Below are positions 58,555 to 64,000 of a stretch of DNA of 64,000 nt, in pieces (position 1 is the first letter of the stretch; each line of letters opens with the position of its first letter). Source of the DNA: CAVRQM01 sp963756975 (GTDB lineage: Bacteria > Pseudomonadota > Alphaproteobacteria > Acetobacterales > Acetobacteraceae); contig CAVWPS010000001.1 of assembly GCA_963756975.1 (NCBI GenBank), forward strand, positions 1,125,028-1,189,027, in the 5' to 3' direction. Under the pieces are notes generated by a model, which was not told the origin of the DNA, made no database searches, and saw only the letters and a program-made list of their open reading frames with translations. The position numbers and the translations under genes are program-made.

Positions 58555-59345
58555 CTACCCGCGATCGTTTTCGAACATACTCTGGTCTTTGAAGGTTAGG
58601 ACGGTCAGCACTTCGCCCTCGACGGTCCTGAATGATTGCTCCCACACCTCGAAACGCTCAGCGTCCCTGCGATCAAACCAAGCGTGCGCACCGACCCGCT
58701 TTGCCGTCGTCTGGTTCGGGCGATCCTGGAACAGCAGGCTGAACCCGTGGCTGGCCTGGTCGATCTCCGGCTTCGGCGACCATGTCCTGGGCACCGAGGG
58801 ACCTGGAAAGTGCCATTTTTTGCCAAGACGGGTATGGCAAACCACCATGCTTGGGGTTGAAACCAATTGGACCAGCTTGATTGCGGTCGCGGTCAGGCTC
58901 GCCCGGAACGTGTTCGCCACCTTTTCAACGGTTTTAGCTTCGATGCTGTTCAAACCGCTGACGATGGGCTTCAGCATGTAAGCCGGCAGCAGCAGGTCAG
59001 ACGCGAACCGGTTTGCGACCGCCTCCTTGGCCTGGGCCACGTCCCGGGCACCTTCCCCGATATCCGATGTTTTGCAGCAAAGGAACTGCCCCCGGTGATG
59101 ATGCCAGTGCCCCAGTTCATGGCAGATCGAGAACCGCTGTCGTGCCGAACGCGCACACCTTCGCGCACACTGACGATTGCCCGGCCACGTCGACCGACGA
59201 TCCGAGCTTCACAACCGTCCAGCCTGCGATATCTAATGCCTGCGATACCCATCTGCCAGCCGATGACTTCAAGATCGATTTCGTCCGGCGTCTCGACGGC
59301 AAGCGACTTCAGGATGCGCTCCGCGGCTGACAGCGACACATTCAC
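58555..59345 (-). CDS. ImmA/IrrE family metallopeptidase (frameshifted)
   Basis: About 263 residues once the frame is moved near 59155. The zinc motif HELGH (codons 59107-59121) and the downstream glutamate in EAVANRFASDLLLP give the complete ImmA/IrrE catalytic set. An N-terminal region (LEVIGWQMGIAGIRYRRLDG) matches the usual start of such peptidases; the last 110 residues are a C-terminal extension. Family members cleave repressors in ICE and prophage control or in stress responses. GTG 59345 overlaps the upstream stop (GTGA). One frame break only, in an otherwise clean motif set. Confidence 0.82.
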
Positions 59346-59733
59346 TTCCCGGGGCTCTCACCGTCCAGTGCGTCCAGCTCGGCAAGATCGTCAGCTGCTG
59401 AGGCGATGTCGGCCTCCGACTGCTCCGTCCCGTGCGGGGCTGCCATCGTCAGTCCCTTCGCATCCTCCAGGACGCCGGCGAGCCGACCACCTTCGCCGCG
59501 TTCCGCCTCGAACGGCTGGCGGCGAGACCGGCCCGGGCCGCGGCCATTCTGGCTCGGCCGACCGCACGCTCGAGAACGGAGGCGGCATGCGCGGCATCTT
59601 GCCCGGGGTCGATGCCGTCTTCCCGCAGTTCCGCTTCCAGATCGGCGTCGGACAGTTCGGAGAGACGAGCGGCCATCGCGCGCTCGACATTCCTAATCTC
59701 TTCCCGGGCCTTCTTCTCATCCTGGAAGTTCAT
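59342..59733 (-). CDS. Small helical protein of the sigma/ImmA cassette (frameshifted)
   Basis: About 130 residues if the frame is moved near 59500. It is Ala/Glu/Arg-rich and probably all-helical (MNFQDEKKAREEIRNVERAM, DADLEAELREDGIDPGQDAA, then VLEDAKGLTMAAPHG). I do not recognise the family. The ATG overlaps the stop of the sigma-like gene (ATGA) and its stop overlaps the ImmA/IrrE start, so it belongs to a three-gene operon. It may be an adaptor or substrate of the peptidase; this is inference. Confidence 0.5.
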
Positions 59734-60368
59734 GGCCTTCTCCTCGCTGCCTGGAGAGCCTCAATGCGGCGTTGAACCTTCTTATACTTCGTCGGGAACT
59801 GCGCCTCCGTCAGGTCGGTCGCTTCAAGCAACTCCTTCCCCCGAAGGCCGTCCATCATCCCCATCACAAGAAGCTGCCCCTGCTCGTCGTCGTCGAAGGC
59901 GGCAACAAGTTCATCGCGCCAGGCGACAAGTCTTTCGGCATCAGATGACATCTCCTCACTGCGCAGCGCGTCGTCCTCGGCGGCGGACGGAGTGGCGGAT
60001 CTCCCCTCGAAGAGCACCCCCGTCCTGGAGGCCAATCCTTCGATGTTGCCCGGCGAGAAATCTCCTCTCGCCACTACGCTTAACTGCCGCCGCTGTACCA
60101 TTGCCCGAGAGCTGTCTGCGATACTTTCCATCGCCCCGATCAAAAACTTGACCACATCAATGTCACGCGGCCTGCTGCCAGGAAACGACTTCCAGCCAAG
60201 GCGCGCAAATAAGCCTCCTGAAGCAAATCGCTCGGATCCATTCCGGTGCTCCCGTGGAGCAGGCGTGCCACCGCATTGAGGCGGATCAGCCCGGCGGCGG
60301 GAATGGCCAGGATGGGCTGCTTCGAAGTCTTCAACGGGATGCGGGTCAGCGACGCTTGTCTGGAGCAT
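59730..60368 (-). pseudogene. Sigma-70-like (ECF-type) factor, two frame breaks
   Basis: About 212 residues reconstructed across frame breaks near 60310 and 60200. The region-2-like part reads LNAVARLLHGSTGMDPSDLLQEAYLRAL, then GWKSFPGSRPRDIDVVKFLIGAMESIA, a pattern seen in short sigma-70-like proteins; the C-terminal part LLVMGMMDGLRGKELLEATDLTEAQF resembles a sigma region-4 helix-turn-helix. It begins at ATG 60368, 37 nt from a perfect inverted repeat. It may control the divergent patatin-MBL-E2 genes. Start, exact frame and activity are uncertain because of the breaks. Confidence 0.6.
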
Positions 60369-60780
60369 GTCGATCCTCTCGTCTCCCTATGCCGCTCATG
60401 ACAGCGATTTGGACATCCGCTGAAAAAGAAATTCGCAAACCTTCCTGAGAGGCGGATGTCCAAATCGAATCCCGACGACAGCATAGGTCATCGAGGTCAG
60501 AGAATTATACGCCGCGCCTCGGCGGCGGTGTCGAGGAAGACATGGGATGTACGCTCATCACAGATGGGGCTCTAGTCCGTGGCCGCCCGGGCACTCGCCC
60601 TTGTTGGTTATCGGCGACGGCAGACCGAAAGCGGTTGGGATTGGCGTGGCCGCCGACTTGTGTCGCATGACCTCACCAGCCCCCAAGTATCAACATATTG
60701 GGCTTGAATTGACTTATGGCCACACCATGTGGTGTTTCGTTTATTTTCTGCAATTAGTATCGATCCGGGAAAAGAGTTAG
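60369..60780. promoter_or_regulatory. Divergent regulatory region of the island
   Basis: 412 nt between the sigma-like gene (minus) and the patatin gene (plus). It holds the inverted repeat at 60405-60467 and AT-rich stretches (about 60700-60780) suited for promoters. A 77-codon frame at 60547-60780 is not supported by any feature. Specific -35/-10 boxes cannot be fixed by eye. Confidence 0.5.
60405..60467. repeat. Perfect 16-bp inverted repeat, 31-nt spacer
   Basis: cgatttggacatccgc (60405-60420) and gcggatgtccaaatcg (60452-60467) are exact reverse complements. They lie just upstream of the sigma-like gene start (60368) and 314 nt before the patatin start, so they could be an operator for a dimeric regulator or, in the sigma-like transcript, a 5'-UTR stem. 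Confidence 0.8.
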
Positions 60781-62027
60781 TTGTCCATCTCTCAGGGTGA
60801 TCAGCGACCGACCGTGGGCATCGCCTTGTCCGGCGGTGGGTCCAGAGCCATGGCGTTCCACCTGGGATGCCTGCGCACGCTCGACCGACTTGGATCCTTG
60901 AGAATGCGCGTGTAATGTCGACGGTCTCCGGCGGAAGCGTTATCGGCGGCATGTATGTGGTTCGGTCCGGAACCTTTAACGAAGTCCCAGGCGCAGGTAG
61001 GTGCCGTGCTCAGGAACGGGCTGCTGCGCCCGTCCCTAAGGACGGCCATCACAACAATGGAGGGCGTGAAGGCGGTTGCCTGTCTCACGCTGCTCCTCGC
61101 AACCTGGACGTGGCTTCTACCTTTCAAGCTCATATCACGCTCTTCGCGATGCTGTTCGGTGCCGATGCCAGGGCCAACGGCGGCTTGGCTCCCAACAAGT
61201 GGATGCCGGTTCGATTTGCCAGCCGGACGACTATTCTCCGGCGAACGATGGACATGTTGCTTTTTAATGGCGAACTCCTTGGTTCGCTGAGGGCAGATGG
61301 TCCACGTTGGGTCGCGATTGCGACCGAACTGCGGACGGGATCGGCGTTTTACTTCGGCAGGCGCGAGGCTGGCAGTTACCGGATCGGCAAGATGGACCCG
61401 GAAACAATTTCCGTCGCTCATGCGGTCGCAGCATCGGCGGCCTATCCTCTTTTCCTGCCAGCCCTTGATGAAATTCCGACGTTTCAAAAGCGGGATGGCT
61501 CACTGATATCACAACGGGTCACGCTGACCGACGGCGGGGTTTACGACAACCTCGGACTGGCACCGCTATGGCCGGACCGCGACCCTAAAATCAGCATCGG
61601 CGTCGAAGCAGTCGATATCATCGTTGCGTGCAGGGCAGGCTACGGGCTGAGGACGGAAGAACCCAGCATCTTCGTCAAAGCGCGGATGAACGCCTCGTTC
61701 TCTACGGTTCATGCCCGCGCCCAGAACGCGACCATGCAGCGGCTCTTCGATCTCAAAAGATCTGGTGGTCTAAAGAACTTTGTTCTTCCGTATCTTGATC
61801 AGAACGATGAAGCCCTGAAGTATCCGCCCATCGACCTGGTGCGCAGAGCATCAGTCGCCGGGTATCCGACAGACTTCAGCGCGATGTCTGACGAGTGGAT
61901 CGAGAAGCTGTCCAGGCGAGGCGAGCAGCTCACCCTCGCCCTCATCCGGGAGCATGCGCCCGAACTTCTACCTCAAAGCTGGGAGGCACTGACCGCCACG
62001 GTCACGCCCGATCTGATCGCCATCTAA
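60781..62027 (+). pseudogene. Patatin-like phospholipase (three frame breaks)
   Basis: About 415 residues across breaks near 60895, 60990 and 61140. Family motifs are all present: the oxyanion hole GGGSRAMAFHLGCLR, the nucleophile region STVSGGSVIGG (Ser codon 60927-60929) and the dyad aspartate in DGGVYDNLG (Asp codon 61530-61532). TTG 60781 is the start, immediately after an in-frame stop. Patatins hydrolyse membrane phospholipids; in some anti-phage systems they are membrane-killing effectors. It begins a plus-strand operon with the MBL and E2-like genes, 10 nt ahead of the former. Confidence 0.78.
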
Positions 62028-62037
62028 ACCCCCACCA

Positions 62038-63182
62038 GTGAAGGAGTGTCCTAAAACGACCCAGACAACCTGCTACCCGCTCGGTTGCGCCGATACCACG
62101 CTGATTGAATTGCGAGATGGCCGCCGGATGCTCGTCGATTACGCCCAAACCAAATCAGGAGAGGCCGACGATAAACGCTGCGATCTCCCGACATCGCCAG
62201 GCGGACCTGAAGGCCGCAGGTCGGAGCAGCTACAGCGTGGTCGCGTTTACGCATCTGGACCACGACCACTGCTGCGGCGCTTCGTCTGGATTTCTTTCAT
62301 CTCGAGTGGGCGACCAATAACCAGGGCGACGGTCCCGACAAGATCGAGACCTTGTGGGTTCCGGCTGGCGCGCTCACGGAGGAGAACCTCGACGGTGACG
62401 CCCGTATAATACGATCAGAAGCTCGGCACCGCCTGCGTAACGGCAAAGGCATTAAAGTTTTCTCCCGCCCGGAGCGGCTCAGGGATTGGTTCTACCGCGA
62501 GGGGCTGAATATCGACGACTTCCGCTACTGCTTCGTCGATGCAGGCAGGCTCGTCGGAGGCTTTACGCTTGCCGCCGACGGCGTCGAGTTCTTTGCTCAT
62601 TCGCCGCATGCCGTGCGCACCAACGAGCGTGGGCTGGAGGACAGGAATGGTGATTTGCTGGTCTTCCAGACCCGCTTCCTCGAAGGCGGGTTCCAGACCG
62701 ACATCCTCTTCTCGGGGGATGTCACCTACGCCGAACTCGCGGAGATCGTCGACATCACCAAATACCACAAGAACGACGATCGGCTGCACTGGAACGTTTA
62801 TCATCTGCCGCATCACTGTTCTTACACCGCCCTCGGTCCAGACAAAGGCGTCGACAAAACAATCCCGGTCGAGCAGGTGAAATGGCTATGCGAAACACAG
62901 GGGGAGGCGAACGGCTACATCATCTCACCGAGCAAGCCGATACCCTGGAAGGGGACGCCCGAGGACAGGGACGTGCAGCCGCCGCACCGTCAGGCGGCCG
63001 AGGACCACCGCACGGATGTGTTGAGCAGCGCGAACAGGTTGCTGGTGACGATGTCCGAACCGTCGAGCGTCAGCCCAAAGCCGATTGTGATCTCAATCAC
63101 TTCAACCGGAGCGGTGAAGATCCCACCCGGGTCCGGTGGTGCGACTGCGGCGGCGGCCGTGACGGCACCGCGTGCCGGATGA
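62038..63182 (+). pseudogene. Metallo-beta-lactamase-fold hydrolase (two frame breaks; possible start-codon change)
   Basis: About 381 residues across breaks near 62205 and 62285. The metal motif HLDHDHC (His codons 62252-62269) and the downstream ILFSGDVTY and YHLPHHCSYTA strands are typical of ComEC/Rec2-related MBL proteins. The strong Shine-Dalgarno aaggag at 62041-62046 points to a codon at 62056-62058, which is ACG where ATG is expected; GTG 62038 is the alternative. The protein ends TAPRAG and its stop overlaps the next ATG (ATGA). Enzymatic target unknown. Confidence 0.72.
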
Positions 63183-64000
63183 GTTCCTGGCAAGCCTATC
63201 TGGAGGCACTCTACCCATCCCTTTTGCGGCCGGATGATTTACTTATCCCGCCGCAAAAGGGATGGCCGCCCTGCTCGCGTCGGATTCCGACTTCGGCGGG
63301 AAATTGGTTGCTTGCAGAGGGGGGCACGCAGGTACCCGGACAATAACCTGCTGATCGTCGACCTCGACGTTGAACTGGGGCAACGGAAGCTGTCCAGCGA
63401 TATCCGGGTGGTCGAACGGGTCGGCATAACCTTCGTCGGCCAAAGCTCTCTCCCCTCGGTATATCCGCTGCGGGATGACTTCCCATCTGATGTCCCTCAT
63501 CTTAACCTGACCTGGGGCAACGGACCCCGGCTCCTCTGTGCCTGTTTGAAATGGCGATGGAGGTAGCTCTCAGGCTCGCCACGCCTTTCGTGCTGATCGA
63601 GCGGGTGCCTCCCGGGATGCGTGAGACCGCCTACGGAAAACTCCATGGCGATGATCAGCCCCTGGACCCACTCATCATGAGCACGGGACAGGTGATTGTG
63701 CTGCCGCCCCCCTCGCAAAGCCCCGACGATAAAATCTTTTACGGGGTTCGTAAAAGCGATCACGACGGGTGCCCAGCATTCCTCGTTCCGGCGTCGCAGG
63801 CGTAATCTTGGGGGTGCAGTGACGGCAAAAACGGCTTCTCCGCGATCTGTCTTACCACCAGGCCGCTGCCGCACGGCCGGATCCGTGCCGTGCCACGAAA
63901 CGTCGCCGAACTCTTGGCGATCTACGTGGACCTCGGTGTCGATCTTCTTGATGCTCTACGGGCTGCGTTTCGCGAATGGCTGTCGAGGCCAGAGCTGAAA
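63179..64000 (+). pseudogene. E2-like (ubiquitin-conjugating-fold) protein, probably E2-E1 type, 3'-partial, about four frame breaks
   Basis: Read as successive frames it gives MSSWQAYLEALYPSLLRPDD, then MAALLASDSDFGGKLVACRG, then RYPDNNLLIVDLDVELGQRK, then VPHLNLTWGNGPR, LCLFEMAMEVALRLATPFVL, RETAYGKLHGDDQPLDPL and, at the window end, GKNGFSAICLTTRPLPHGRI and LLDALRAAFREWLSRPELK. Breaks lie near 63258, 63330, 63535 and 63815. The H...C pattern (VPHL; Cys codon 63539-63541) and the following segments match prokaryotic E2-like (UBC-fold) proteins that are often fused to an E1/ThiF domain. The rest of the gene is outside the window. Confidence 0.6.

Noticed and set aside
60547..60780. 77-codon frame in the divergent region
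   Set aside because: Covers the likely promoter region, has no features and ends right before the patatin start.
60781..64000. Complete type II CBASS locus
   Set aside because: No CD-NTase cyclase is seen and the second gene is an MBL-fold protein; the downstream part is outside the window, so the label would be unsupported.
58114..64000. Second attachment site or integrase of the island
   Set aside because: No repeat of the tRNA-Gly 3' end and no recombinase gene were found up to 64000.
1..64000. CRISPR arrays, rRNA genes or insertion sequences
   Set aside because: No regularly spaced repeats, rRNA signatures or transposase genes were recognised.

Overview
The window is high-GC DNA (close to 70 % by eye up to about 58 kb) from an alphaproteobacterium. 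A Rhodospirillales/Acetobacteraceae-type organism fits best: it has a PhaR/PhaA/PhaB polyhydroxyalkanoate set, a long solenoid protein ending in a Hint_2 domain, TamA/TamB, a CysNC fusion and many very tight ATGA, TGATG or TTGA gene overlaps. Genus cannot be fixed without a search.

Layout of the core (1-58.1 kb): a partial DenD-like dehydrogenase, then MFS transporter, GST, a YdhS-like FAD/NAD(P) protein and the sulfate-activation genes cysD-cysNC (0-7.1 kb). Next come a quinone oxidoreductase, an alpha/beta hydrolase, an antenna-less photolyase-like flavoprotein and a DNA glycosylase (7.1-10.7 kb). A carbohydrate locus follows, with a sugar-binding protein, two permeases, a GH63/MGH1-like glucosidase, a glycosyltransferase and a double-methyltransferase fusion (11-19.2 kb). 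Three minus-strand envelope genes lead to uvrB, an SDR, folB and uvrC (21.8-27.3 kb). TamB/TamA (27.5-33.4 kb) are followed by an acyltransferase, a DoxX protein, a DUF29 protein and the conserved miaB-phoH-ybeY-corC block, then aqpZ (35.7-40.3 kb). Next are a 1399-residue Hint protein, an L,D-transpeptidase, a ClC channel, ribA and an orphan OmpR-type regulator (40.4-48.8 kb). The PHA region (phaR, phaC-like, phaA, phaB) has selO, a methyltransferase and a polyprenyl glycosyltransferase in between (48.8-56.1 kb). Trm112-like, LON-domain and thioredoxin-TPR genes and tRNA-Gly(GCC) close the core.

Immediately after tRNA-Gly the composition falls and the gene content becomes accessory (58.2-64 kb). 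On the minus strand lie a sigma-factor-like gene, a small helical protein and an ImmA/IrrE metallopeptidase, joined by ATGA/GTGA overlaps. Divergent from them on the plus strand are a patatin-like phospholipase, a metallo-beta-lactamase-fold protein and an E2-like (ubiquitin-conjugating-enzyme-like) protein that runs off the window, probably into an E1/ThiF part. A perfect 16-bp inverted repeat lies between the two arms. This looks like an undescribed, or at least poorly described, ubiquitin-like-conjugation plus phospholipase system, plausibly anti-phage; that role is inference.

Twelve reading-frame breaks interrupt otherwise well conserved core genes, several of them at short homopolymers, so I treat them as probable sequence errors. 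About thirteen more fall in the last 5.5 kb. There the density is high enough that real decay of the island must also be considered.
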